Shown here in pieces: positions 20,044 to 29,829 of a stretch of DNA of 64,000 nt. Each line of letters starts with the position of its first letter. Positions within the stretch are counted from its first letter, which is position 1. Location of the stretch: positions 1 through 64,000 of the forward strand of contig NZ_JBHYRS010000001.1 in NCBI RefSeq assembly GCF_047974105.1, read 5' to 3'. Source of the stretch: Mitsuokella sp047974105. GTDB taxonomy: Bacteria; Bacillota; Negativicutes; Selenomonadales; Selenomonadaceae. Under the pieces are notes generated by a model, which worked only from the letters and a program-made list of their open reading frames with translations, did not search any database and was not told the DNA's origin. A program made the position numbers and the translations under genes.

Positions 20044-23000
20044 AGAATCATCCCCGCGTGTGCGGGGCATACGTTGGCGTCGAAGCGTTCCGGATGGTCC
20101 GCACGGAATCATCCCCGCGTGTGCGGGGCATACCCTATTACGCGCGACCTCATACCGCTTGCGGTAGGATCATCCCCGCGTGTGCGGGGCATACTAGTTG
20201 CCATCAGCCGTCGTGCCAATCTTCGTGGGATCATCCCCGCGTGTGCGGGGCATACAGGCTGACTCGGGCGCTGATACCCGCCGCGACGGGATCATCCCCG
20301 CGTGTGCGGGGCATACGTCCATGCCAACGAGTCGGATCTCTATATCGAGGGATCATCCCCGCGTGTGCGGGGCATACGAAACAAGGATTGCAACGGTTGC
20401 GGTTCCAAAGGGATCATCCCCGCGTGTGCGGGGCATACCACGCATCGATTGCTTTATCGTAGTCAAATAAGGGATCATCCCCGCNNNNNNNNNNNNNNNN
20501 NNNNNNNNNNNNNNNNNNNNNNNNNNNNNNNNNNNNNNNNNNNNNNNNNNNNNNNNNNNNNNNNNNNNNNNNNNNNNNNNCCGCGTGTGCGGGGCATACT
20601 ATCTCGCCGAGGATGGCGTACACCTTCCGGCGGGATCATCCCCGCGTGTGCGGGGCATACTATCTCGCCGAGGATGGCGTACACCTTCCGGCGGGATCAT
20701 CCCCGCGTGTGCGGGGCATACCGGTGTTGGCTCCGGCGTGACAAAATGCCGACGGGATCATCCCCGCGTGTGCGGGGCATACGCCAAAGTAAAGCCGATC
20801 GAACGCAGCCACCTGGGATCATCCCCGCGTGTGCGGGGCATACCGGTGTTGGCTCCGGCGTGACAAAATGCCGACGGGATCATCCCCGCGTGTGCGGGGC
20901 ATACTGACTCTGGAACTGGGCGAGCTGTTGCGGAACGGGATCATCCCCGCGTGTGCGGGGCATACCGAAAACGACGAACTTGTTGTAGATCGTTGCGGGG
21001 ATCATCCCCGCGTGTGCGGGGCATACGTTTGCCTGCTGCATCGTCTTCCACTGACGCAGGGATCATCCCCGCGTGTGCGGGGCATACTTCACCATCTCGC
21101 AGATCCACAAGATGATGGAGGGATCATCCCCGCGTGTGCGGGGCATACGTTGGTAGCAAAAAAGTCAACGGATACTTTGCGGGATCATCCCCGCATGTGC
21201 GGGGCATACGGCAGGCGACAGGGTAATGAGCGGCTGCAGGCGGGATCATCCCCGCGTGTGCGGGGCATACAGATTATCCTGACCTGCGACGGGGAGCGTT
21301 TCGGGATCATCCCCGCGTGTGCGGGGCATACTGATTCAGTCATCGCATCTGGAGATATCGGTAGGGATCATCCCCGCGTGTGCGGGGCATACCTCCAAGC
21401 ATTCGAGTAACTCGCGTCATTGTAGGGATCATCCCCGCGTGTGCGGGGCATACCTGGCGCCGTGCCGGCATGATCGAGCTGCCAAGGGATCATCCCCGCG
21501 TGTGCGGGGCATACGGCGTGCCGTCGATCATGCCCGAGCCGCCATTGGGATCATCCCCGCGTGTGCGGGGCATACCATGACGCGCTTGACCGTTATATCG
21601 GCGGCATGGGATCATCCCCGCGTGTGCGGGGCATACTTATCCCGGAAGCTGAACGTCACTTCGGACTCGGGATCATCCCCGCGTGTGCGGGGCATACGCT
21701 TTCTTCTTGTCATCCGTTGCTTTCCTATAGGGATCATCCCCGCGTGTGCGGGGCATACGGGTTCACCTTGGTGGTTTTGATAACAACACCGGGATCATCC
21801 CCGCGTGTGCGGGGCATACAATATCATCATGGTTTATCTTCGTGTCTCTCAGGGATCATCCCCGCGTGTGCGGGGCATACTCGACGAAGCGCACGCCAGA
21901 GACGCAGGCCGAGGGATCATCCCCGCGTGTGCGGGGCATACTCACCGTCATGCCATACAAGCAGAGCAAGACCGGGATCATCCCCGCGTGTGCGGGGCAT
22001 ACCCAGCCGGTCATAATTTTTATCGTTATATTTTGGGATCATCCCCGCGTGTGCGGGGCATACAATTACAAGTGCTGCTCAGATTAATGGCAATCGGGAT
22101 CATCCCCGCGTGTGCGGGGCATACTCCTAGTCTGTGATTACACCATTACAAAGAAAGGGATCATCCCCGCGTGTGCGGGGCATACTCGAGAAAGTATTTT
22201 CCAATCCACATTCAATCGGGATCATCCCCGCGTGTGCGGGGCATACTACAGACCTAATCGACAGCTACCTAGGCAGAAGGGATCATCCCCGCGTGTGCGG
22301 GGCATACTTCGTTACCGTTGGGAACGTGTACAGGTCAACGGGATCATCCCCGCGTGTGCGGGGCATACTAGAGCCCAAGCACAAAAAGTGCTCGGGCCGT
22401 GGGATCATCCCCGCGTGTGCGGGGCATACTAAAGAAGCTGCATCTCCGGTGGCGCCACACTGGGATCATCCCCGCGTGTGCGGGGCATACGACAAAGGAA
22501 TTTCTCACGAACCTCATCAACAGGGATCATCCCCGCGTGTGCGGGGCATACTAAAAGAAAGAGCGTGCTGTATCATCGTGACCGGGATCATCCCCGCGTG
22601 TGCGGGGCATACTTCCTTTTCACTGCGGCGTGTGCTACAATGAAGGGATCATCCCCGCGTGTGCGGGGCATACATGCCAGAGTTAAAGAAATCTATCTGC
22701 TCAATGGGATCATCCCCGCGTGTGCGGGGCATACTCCTTGAAAAGGTACTGCGTGTCAAAATCCTCGGGATCATCCCCGCGTGTGCGGGGCATACGGACA
22801 AAAAGACATTCAAGAAGCGCATCCACCGGGATCATCCCCGCGTGTGCGGGGCATACTTGTTCACGAAAAGCGGTAGCGCAGTCGTTACAGGATCATCCCC
22901 GCGTGTGCGGGGCATACTTCACATCCGGAGACACTACAACCGTGATGAAGGGATCATCCCCGCGTGTGCGGGGCATACGTCGCCGGCCGCGCTGATCAGG

Positions 23001-24808
23001 CTCGTTACCAGGGATCATCCCCGCGTGTGCGGGGCATACCCGTACGGCGGGAGTGCGATGGATGCGCGGAGGGGATCATCCCCGCGTGTGCGGGGCATAC
23101 GCAAGATACTGCTCGACCAGATAAACAGCCTGGGGATCATCCCCGCGTGTGCGGGGCATACCAAGCAGCCGCCGCATTATCAGCAACTATGGTGGGATCA
23201 TCCCCGCGTGTGCGGGGCATACTTCGAGCTCATGATTTTCTTGCCGGCGTAAATGGGATCATCCCCGCGTGTGCGGGGCATACTATCAGAAAACGATTGA
23301 CTATGTCGAAAAAATGGGATCATCCCCGCGTGTGCGGGGCATACGACGAAAACCATTTCATCACGCTCAAGCGCGAGGGATCATCCCCGCGTGTGCGGGG
23401 CATACGCGAGACAGCGGCATCGCAAGCTGGGAGTTATGGGATCATCCCCGCGTGTGCGGGGCATACCGGCTGATTGGCTGCGAAATCGCATTGCAGCAGG
23501 GATCATCCCCGCGTGTGCGGGGCATACGCTGGGTAGCCTCGGCATCGGGGCTCGCGCCGGGGATCATCCCCGCGTGTGCGGGGCATACCGGCGATAAACT
23601 GTATATCTCATGGGAGCGCGGGGATCATCCCCGCGTGTGCGGGGCATACGAGTTTTTCTTTTGCCCGAAAAAGGCGCACTAGGGATCATCCCCGCGTGTG
23701 CGGGGCATACTTTCATCCGTGCGGATGCCGACGAGCTGAGCGGGGATCATCCCCGCGTGTGCGGGGCATACATGAATCTGGGTGGAACAAAGTGCGCGAT
23801 GCAGGGATCATCCCCGCGTGTGCGGGGCATACTAGTCTCTGGAATCAATCCAGAATCTTGCGGTGGGATCATCCCCGCGTGTGCGGGGCATACGCCCGGT
23901 CCTCACGGCCACGCGCCACAATCTCGGGATCATCCCCGCGTGTGCGGGGCATACTTTGACCACGCCAGGCTCCGGCTGCACCTCGCGGGATCATCCCCGC
24001 GTGTGCGGGGCATACTTCTTCATCTTTTCCAGCAGCGTGACAATCTCGGGATCATCCCCGCGTGTGCGGGGCATACGTTCATGCTCTCCCCCTCCTGAAA
24101 TTCATCCAGGGATCATCCCCGCGTGTGCGGGGCATACTCCACCCTGCAATCGCACCAACGACAACTCCAGGGATCATCCCCGCGTGTGCGGGGCATACCT
24201 CGATAAACATCGGACAGCCTTTACAAGCCCGGGATCATCCCCGCGTGTGCGGGGCATACCTTATCAAGCATTTGCACGGGCGCAGAAAGTAGGGATCATC
24301 CCCGCGTGTGCGGGGCATACGCGTTGACAACGCACATCCCCAAGCTTGGTGCGGGATCATCCCCGCGTGTGCGGGGCATACGAAGTCATCAGGGCAAGGA
24401 AAGTGCTCGACGAGGGATCATCCCCGCGTGTGCGGGGCATACCATACCCATGTCGGCTCGAGGTATGATAAGCTGGGATCATCCCCGCGTGTGCGGGGCA
24501 TACGCTTCCATCCAGCCGCCGCCGTTGCCGGACGTGGGATCATCCCCGCGTGTGCGGGGCATACGCCGCTGTGAGTACGTAGCCGCCCGTGTTGACGGGA
24601 TCATCCCCGCGTGTGCGGGGCATACTGATGCTCTTGTAGCTTCTCTTGTAAACAAAGGGGATCATCCCCGCGTGTGCGGGGCATACAGACGAACACGAAG
24701 CAGAAAATGAAGCAGGCAGGGATCATCCCCGCGTGTGCGGGGCATACACACGATGATTTACATCTGGGGCGCGTATAACGGGATCATCCCCGCGTGTGCG
24801 GGGCATAC
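20044..24808 (-). CRISPR. CRISPR array 2, type I-E, 78 visible repeats, one gap
   Basis: 29-base repeats and 32-base spacers in a 61-base period. The plus-strand repeat starts GGGATCATCCCC and ends GCGGGGCATAC, differing from array 1 in GTGTGC for GCATGC and CATAC for CTCAC. Blocks are 20044-20484 (8 repeats, last one cut) and 20581-24808 (70, first one cut). The leftmost repeats are degenerate at their first bases (AGAATC, GGAATC, AGGATC), and the right end adjoins a leader-like sequence, so the array is read right to left, towards cas3. The repeat at 21181 has CATGTG for CGTGTG. Confidence 0.98.
20485..20580. other. Assembly gap (96 N) inside CRISPR array 2
   Basis: Repeat starts on the two sides (20471 and 20571) are 100 bases apart, not a multiple of 61, so the size is a placeholder. 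As in array 1, the two spacers right of the gap (20600-20631 and 20661-20692) are identical. Confidence 0.95.
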
Positions 24809-24900
24809 ACTAACAAATCCCAATAGTAGCGCCATTTCTAAAATCCGTTTTCATTATTTTATTTAGTTTTAGTAATTATTCACTACGACAACATTCTTCT
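24809..24900 (-). promoter_or_regulatory. Leader of CRISPR array 2
   Basis: AT-rich region next to the last canonical repeat. On the minus strand, about 61 bases ending at the array align with the array 1 leader (shared AAACTAAAT, ATGA, AAATGGC, GGGAT and TTAGT blocks). Both arrays are therefore likely to use the same Cas1-Cas2. Further right, up to about 25034, I see nothing beyond AT-rich DNA and the beginning of the IS. Confidence 0.75.
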
Positions 24901-25152
24901 CGATAGCACGAATTGTAGTCAGATCGATAAAGCCTTGTACATCTGTCTGTAATTTATTTAACCAAGTTTTTAGTCATCTGTCAAATATAGCACAGACCAG
25001 TCTCCGCCTTCCCGATATTCCTCAGAAAGATGTTGTATACTGGTCTTAGATAATATGTAGTGACCTCCAATTGCAAGCATCGTGGATTTACCTGTATGAT
25101 AAAGATGACATCAAAACCAACAGGATTTACCGCATACAAATGGAGGCCACCT

Positions 25153-26268
25153 ATGAAAAGTATAGTATATGTCGGAATGGATGTCCATTCCTCTAATTAC
25201 ACTCTTTCCTGCTACATGGTAAATAATGACAAATGCTTCGCAACGGTCCAAGTGGAACCGGACTACAAGGAAATCTTGAAATATCTGGCAAAGGTCCAGA
25301 AGAATGTTGGCGAGCCGTGTGAATTCCACTGCGGTTACGAAGCAGGATGTCTTGGTTATTCTCTCTACCATCAGCTGGTGGATCATGGTATCGATTGTAC
25401 GATTCTTGCGCCCTCGACCATGCCAATGTACAAGAAAAATGAAATCAAGACGGATAAGCGGGACGCCATGAAGATTGCGCGCTGCCTGGCATTCAACACC
25501 TATCGCGCGGTGTATGTTCCGACGAAAGAGGATTCTGAAGTCAAAGAATATATCCGTATGCGGGACGCTCATAAACTGGCGTTGAAGAAGGTAAAGCAGC
25601 AAATTCTGGCATTCTGCCTGCGCTACGATTTCCAATTTACGATTGGCAAGAGTTATTGGACGGTGAAGCATTTAACTTGGCTGAGAAGTCTTAAGATGGA
25701 TGCTTTGATGAGAGAAATACTGGATGAATACCTCCAGACCTACCAGCATCTTACCGATAAGCTGGAACGCTTTGACAAGCGCATTGAAGAGCTTGCCGGC
25801 GGTACTGCTTATGCTGAGAAGGTGAAGAAACTTTCCAGCCTGATTGGTATTCGGACGCATACCGCTTTGGCACTGGTTGTTGAGACTGGTGATTTTGCAC
25901 GGTTTGCGAAAGCAAATCAGTATGCAGCGTTCCTGGGACTGGTCCCCGGAGAACAATCCAGTGGTGATAAACAAAACCGAACAGGCATAACAAAAGCGGG
26001 CAATACGCATCTGAGAAGATTGTTAACAGAAGCAGCTCAATGTTACGGACGAGGCCGTATTGGCTACAAGTCCCAGGCATTGAAGGCACGTCAATATGGC
26101 AATACGCCGGAGACGATTGCGTATGCCGACAAGGCAAACGAACGCCTGAGAAGGAAGTTTTACCACATGGTTTTGAAGAATAACAAGAAACACAACGTAG
26201 CAGCGACGGCAGTGGCTCGGGAATTGTCCTGCTTTATTTGGGGACTGATGACCGACCATACTGCCTGA
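25153..26268 (+). CDS. IS110/IS1111-family transposase (DEDD recombinase)
   Basis: 371 residues from ATG 25153, preceded by GGAGG. An upstream in-frame ATG at 25060 lacks an RBS and adds unrelated residues. The N-terminal RuvC-like DEDD domain shows D10 in YVGMDVHSS, E in GYEAGCLGYSL, and the two D in KTDKRDAMKIA. The C-terminal domain (formerly Transposase_20) has LIGIRTHTALALVVETGD and FLGLVPGEQSSGDK, with the conserved serine region, and ends in GNTHLRRLLTEAA. These enzymes integrate into specific targets chosen by an element-encoded RNA. The frame is intact. Confidence 0.92.
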   Translation: MKSIVYVGMDVHSSNYTLSCYMVNNDKCFATVQVEPDYKEILKYLAKVQKNVGEPCEFHCGYEAGCLGYSLYHQLVDHGIDCTILAPSTMPMYKKNEIKTDKRDAMKIARCLAFNTYRAVYVPTKEDSEVKEYIRMRDAHKLALKKVKQQILAFCLRYDFQFTIGKSYWTVKHLTWLRSLKMDALMREILDEYLQTYQHLTDKLERFDKRIEELAGGTAYAEKVKKLSSLIGIRTHTALALVVETGDFARFAKANQYAAFLGLVPGEQSSGDKQNRTGITKAGNTHLRRLLTEAAQCYGRGRIGYKSQALKARQYGNTPETIAYADKANERLRRKFYHMVLKNNKKHNVAATAVARELSCFIWGLMTDHTA

Positions 26269-26309
26269 CAGGTGGCCGAAAAAAGCTGCTGGAAGGCATC
26301 TTGAAGGGA

Positions 26310-26465
26310 CTTTGGCATAGCAGTGTAAGGTTTAGTGATCTACGACCTTTCTATGCTGACACAATATATTGTGATTCACGATTTTAGATCGTAGCACTTA
26401 CGGCGAAACCATTACACTGTGGTAACCAATCCACGTATAACAGAGTGGCACTGCCGAGAACTATG
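26310..26465 (+). ncRNA. Candidate bridge/seek RNA region of the IS1111-type element
   Basis: Non-coding tail between the transposase stop and the right subterminal repeat. It can fold as nested stems: CAGTGTAA (26321-26328) with TTACACTG (26412-26419); GTG..CTACGA (26335-26345) with TCGTAG.CAC (26389-26397); and inside them the 14-base palindrome CACAATATATTGTG (26360-26373). IS1111 elements encode their targeting RNA in this place. Transcription is not shown; the call is by position and fold. Confidence 0.5.
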
Positions 26466-26565
26466 TTATCTAAGGTCTTTTCAAAATGCCTTCTGGCAAA
26501 GATATAGAAATTGGTGCTTGACAAAAGGCACTACATAACAGAAAAGAGGTGATAAAATGTAGCAC

Positions 26566-26805
26566 ATGAAGGACTATCTCCACCATTACGGCTTGAAGGT
26601 CCACATCTACCCCAGCGACCAACAGAAAAAAATAATCCAGCGCAATGCTGATGCCGCCCGATTCGTGTACAACGAAATGGTTGCCGTAAATCAGGAGATC
26701 AGCCGTTTTGGCAAACACAATATCTGCATTGATTTTATCGAGCAGCGCGTCAGGGAACTGCGGGACAGCATTCATTCACTCACGACTTTAAATATGATAG
26801 GATGA
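26566..26805 (+). pseudogene. TnpB (IS200/IS605 OrfB) N-terminal remnant
   Basis: 79 codons. Residues 10-45 (LKVHIYPSDQQKKIIQRNAD, then ARFVYNEMVAVNQEI) match the opening of TnpB proteins, the RNA-guided nucleases of IS605-type elements. The frame then drifts and stops. Full TnpB proteins are near 400 residues, and the RuvC and zinc-finger parts are absent downstream, so this is a dead fragment. No TnpA or transposon ends are visible. Confidence 0.65.
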
Positions 26806-26911
26806 AAATTCTCGGTTATGAAGCGCGCACGCAGCATTCTGTCTATTATCAGAAAAAATCGCCATCCTACGATGACGATTTTTTCTCTCTCATACTGCAA
26901 AATTTATTCCA

Positions 26912-27805
26912 TCAAAAAGCCAGACCATTATCTCGTGCAAGTTTTTTCACCTCTTCAACAGAAAGCTGTGTAGTTTCCGCAATAAAATTCACCGACATCC
27001 CCTTGCGCAGTAGGGACAGAGCAATTCCTAGAATCGCGCGCTTCTTATCCGCACGGCCTTCTGCACGCCCTTTCTCGATTCCTTTCTCGAGGCCTTCGGC
27101 AACGCCATCTTCCTTCGCGATTTCGAGCGCACGTTTCTGATCCCATTTAAAATTCACCATGTCGAACACCTCTTTCTCATTTTCCGCAAAATAGTCAGCC
27201 ATGAGGTCGTGAGTCTTGCAGTACGCAATAGCCAGACGAACAGCCCGTGCAAGATCGTGGCTTTCCGCGTAATAATCGCGGGTCTTCTGCACGAAAATGC
27301 TGTAGCACCGCAGCTCGTAGCATTGATTCAAAAGCTCGCTGTGTTCCGAATAGTTGATATTATAGCAGTCCACCACGAGTTCAAGCGTATCCGTCTCATG
27401 CGCAAACGCATCGGAAAGACGCAGTTTCTGGTAGGCAAGTTCTTCCTGATGCCCATTGTAAAGCACATAGAATTCCGGTGCCGGAATTTCTACCATCTGC
27501 GAGCGGTATACGATATCCCTGCCAATCTGACGGCTGTAGATTTTCGCGATATACCAGAGCATCCGCAGTGCCATATTGGGATTCCACGAGCTCTGATGTT
27601 CCATGAGGATGATATCGCGGTTGCCGATACGAAAACTGATGTCATTCTTGATATCGTTGAAAAATACACCCTTGAGCGTCGTAATCGTGATATCCTTTGT
27701 GTCGATCTCACGCCCAGTCAGCCCCTTGTAGAGACTCGCCAGCCTCGCTTTATCATTGAAGATATGACGAAAAAGCGAATCCTTATAACTCCGTTTGGCC
27801 TTCAT
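26912..27805 (-). CDS. Rpn-family / PD-(D/E)XK nuclease (transposase-like)
   Basis: 297 residues. The N-terminus (KDSLFRHIFNDKARLASLYKGLTG) and the core DIILMEHQSSWNPNMALRMLWYI are typical of the Rpn/PDDEXK-transposase family. D in RDI and E-x-Q in MEHQSS are the likely active site. The C-terminal third is charged and rich in EG repeats (GLEKGIEKGRAEGRADKK), then a short helix-turn-helix-like tail (MSVNFIAETTQLSVEEVKKLA). Family members are mobile, multi-copy genes linked to recombination and in some cases to phage defence. It stands alone, with an RBS GGGAGGG. Confidence 0.8.
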   Translation of the reverse strand: MKAKRSYKDSLFRHIFNDKARLASLYKGLTGREIDTKDITITTLKGVFFNDIKNDISFRIGNRDIILMEHQSSWNPNMALRMLWYIAKIYSRQIGRDIVYRSQMVEIPAPEFYVLYNGHQEELAYQKLRLSDAFAHETDTLELVVDCYNINYSEHSELLNQCYELRCYSIFVQKTRDYYAESHDLARAVRLAIAYCKTHDLMADYFAENEKEVFDMVNFKWDQKRALEIAKEDGVAEGLEKGIEKGRAEGRADKKRAILGIALSLLRKGMSVNFIAETTQLSVEEVKKLARDNGLAF

Positions 27806-27912
27806 TGCGCGCCCTCCCTCTTTTTATCTTTATTATACCATTCCATTCTGGAAAGAAGAAGTGGCCCTGTTTTTTCATCCTCTCACCAAGCTGCCTATGC
27901 AGCTTTATCGAC

Positions 27913-27960
27913 AAAGGCCCTGCCCAGAGATTCATGAATCTGTGAGCAGGGCCTTTTTTA
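27913..27960. terminator. Terminator between the TRAP operon and the Rpn gene
   Basis: GGCCCTGC (27916-27923) pairs with GCAGGGCC (27946-27953), and the inner AGATTCATGAATCT is a second palindrome. T-run on the plus side, shorter T-run on the minus side. It can end the TRAP transcript coming from the right. Confidence 0.7.
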
Positions 27961-27988
27961 AGCCTATATTATATAGTAGGAAACTGCT

Positions 27989-29266
27989 TTACTGCAGTAC
28001 GGACGGCAGCCACGTGGCGAGCTGCGGAGCGAGGCACAAGAGGACGATTTCAAGGGCCATGATGATGGCGAAGGGCACGGAGCCCTGAATGATCTGGCCG
28101 ATGGTGCTGTCGGGGCTGATGCCTTTGATGACGAAGAGGTTCATGCCAACCGGCGGGGTAATGAGGGCAAGTTCCATGTTGATGAGCATGACGACGTTGA
28201 ACCAGATGAGATCAAAGCCCAAGGACTTGACAATCGGATAGAGCATCGGCAGCGTGATGAGGATGATCGAGACCGTTTCGAGCACGCAGCCGAGGGCCAG
28301 AAGGACGAGGTTGATGCCGATGAAGATGAACCAGCGGCTGACCTGCGCGTTCGTGACGAGCGACATCAGGGCCTGCGGGGCCTGCAAAGCCGTCAGGATA
28401 AAGCCGAAGAGCATCGCGCCAATCATGATGGCGAAAATCATCGAAGTTGTCTTGACCGTGTCCTGCAGAATGACGCCCATGTCACGGAGTTTTACGGTGC
28501 GGTAAACGAAAAACGTGATCACGAGGCTGTAGAACGTGCCGACGGCAGCGGCTTCAGTCGGGGTGAACAGGCCCGTGTAGATGCCGCCGACGACGATAAT
28601 CGGCAGAAGCAGGCCCCAGATGTTTTCTTTGAGGGTCGCCATGCGCTCTGACCAGCTCGCCGGCTGCTGGCGCTCCATATGGCGGCAGCGGAAGACAAGG
28701 TAGCAGATAAAAAAGAGCGTCATCAAAGCGCCCGGCACGATGCCCGAGATAAAGAGTTTGCCGACCGACTCGCCCGTGATGGAGCCATACAGGATCATCG
28801 GGATGCTCGGCGGGATCAGGATGCCGAGCGTGCCGCCCGCAGCGACGGCGCCGAGGACGGTCGTACGCTCATAGCCGCGCTTGAGCATTTCCGGAATAGC
28901 CATGGCGCCGATGGTCACGGCTGTGGCCACGCTTGAGCCCGAAATAGCGGCAAAAATCGCGCAGGCGAAAATCGTCGCAACGCCGATGCCGCCCGGCAGA
29001 TGGCCGAGCCATTTGCTGCCAAGTTCGAAGAGGCCGTTGCCGACCTTGCCCTTTAAGAGAATCTCGCTCATGAGGATGTAGAGAGGCACAGCGACGAGGA
29101 CAAAATCGTCAAGGGTCTTATAGGCGATGACCGGAATCTGCGTGAACGCAGCCGGACCGCCGAGGAAAAACAGCATGCCGAGCACGCCGCCGAGCATGAG
29201 CACAAAGGCCACGGGCATGCCGAGGGCAAATAAAGCTAAAACGATGATGGCAAAAACAGCTGACAT
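27989..29266 (-). CDS. dctM: TRAP transporter large permease DctM
   Basis: 425 residues, almost entirely hydrophobic, the usual size of DctM with 12 membrane segments. Signature stretches are GGPAAFTQIPVIAYKTLDDF near the N-terminus, SGSSVATAVTIGAMAIPEM, GILIPPSIPMILYGSITGES, and FTPTEAAAVGTFYSL. It carries the substrate across the inner membrane, driven by sodium or proton flow. It starts immediately after the dctQ stop. Substrate class cannot be read from the permease. Confidence 0.92.
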   Translation of the reverse strand: MSAVFAIIVLALFALGMPVAFVLMLGGVLGMLFFLGGPAAFTQIPVIAYKTLDDFVLVAVPLYILMSEILLKGKVGNGLFELGSKWLGHLPGGIGVATIFACAIFAAISGSSVATAVTIGAMAIPEMLKRGYERTTVLGAVAAGGTLGILIPPSIPMILYGSITGESVGKLFISGIVPGALMTLFFICYLVFRCRHMERQQPASWSERMATLKENIWGLLLPIIVVGGIYTGLFTPTEAAAVGTFYSLVITFFVYRTVKLRDMGVILQDTVKTTSMIFAIMIGAMLFGFILTALQAPQALMSLVTNAQVSRWFIFIGINLVLLALGCVLETVSIILITLPMLYPIVKSLGFDLIWFNVVMLINMELALITPPVGMNLFVIKGISPDSTIGQIIQGSVPFAIIMALEIVLLCLAPQLATWLPSVLQ

Positions 29267-29812
29267 TTAACGCACCTTCCTTTCCTTCTCCTCTGCTTCC
29301 TCTTTTGTCAGCGGCAAACGCAGCAGCTCAAAGAGGAAACGGCAGGCAATCTCGCCTAAGAGCAGGAAGGAGCCTGCAACGAGTGCAAACTGCGGAATGT
29401 ACAGCGGAAAGCGCAAAATGGACGGCGAAAGTTTATGATAGGTATAGGACGATGTCACAAGGTCCATGCTCTCCGTCATGAAAATCAGGAACAGCAAAAA
29501 CGAAATGACGTTCAGGGCCATATCGAGTTTGCGCTTTGTCTCCGGAGCAAAGCGGCCGGCGAAAATGTCGACGCGCACATGGGCGTTGTCGCGGAACGCG
29601 ACGGCAAGGCCGAGAAAGCCTGCAATGATGATGGCGTAGGTCGCGACTTCGAGCACCCACTCGGTTGGCGAATGGAAGAAATCGCGCACGATGATTTCGT
29701 AGCAGATGATCAGGGCTGTCAAAAGGAGCAGCAGACCTGCGAGCACGGCGGCAAGGCGCGTGAGTTTGCCGAGCAAACGGTCATAGAGCAAAACAATTTC
29801 TTTGAATGTCAT
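29267..29812 (-). CDS. dctQ: TRAP transporter small permease DctQ
   Basis: 181 residues from ATG 29812 (AGGAAG 8 bases upstream; an earlier in-frame start at 29833 overlaps this RBS). Four hydrophobic segments, with the family motif REFFHSP-like RDFFHSPTEWVLEVATYAIIIAGFLG and then VRVDIFAGRF. It partners DctM. It lies 17 bases after dctP. The C-terminal tail is highly charged (LTKEEAEEKERKVR). Confidence 0.9.
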   Translation of the reverse strand: MTFKEIVLLYDRLLGKLTRLAAVLAGLLLLLTALIICYEIIVRDFFHSPTEWVLEVATYAIIIAGFLGLAVAFRDNAHVRVDIFAGRFAPETKRKLDMALNVISFLLFLIFMTESMDLVTSSYTYHKLSPSILRFPLYIPQFALVAGSFLLLGEIACRFLFELLRLPLTKEEAEEKERKVR

Positions 29813-29829
29813 AAAATCTGCTTCCTTTC

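Larger units (their letters stand above)
25035..26485 (+). mobile_element. IS110-family element of the IS1111 type (ends approximate)
   Basis: It has one transposase gene. A pair of subterminal inverted repeats flanks it: CTTAGATAA at 25045-25053 and its exact complement TTATCTAAG at 26466-26474, with two more matching bases beyond. Such short subterminal repeats and a long non-coding tail after the transposase mark the IS1111 branch of IS110. True ends lie a few bases outside these repeats and cannot be fixed without an empty site. The element sits on the leader side of array 2. Confidence 0.75.

Noticed and set aside
20010..24710. Reading frames in array 2 with repeated IIPACAGHT-type motifs
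   Set aside because: Same artefact of the repeat sequence.
400..24808. Possibility of a type II system with a tracrRNA near the arrays
   Set aside because: There is no cas9, the repeats are short palindromic I-E repeats, and cas6e is present for processing.
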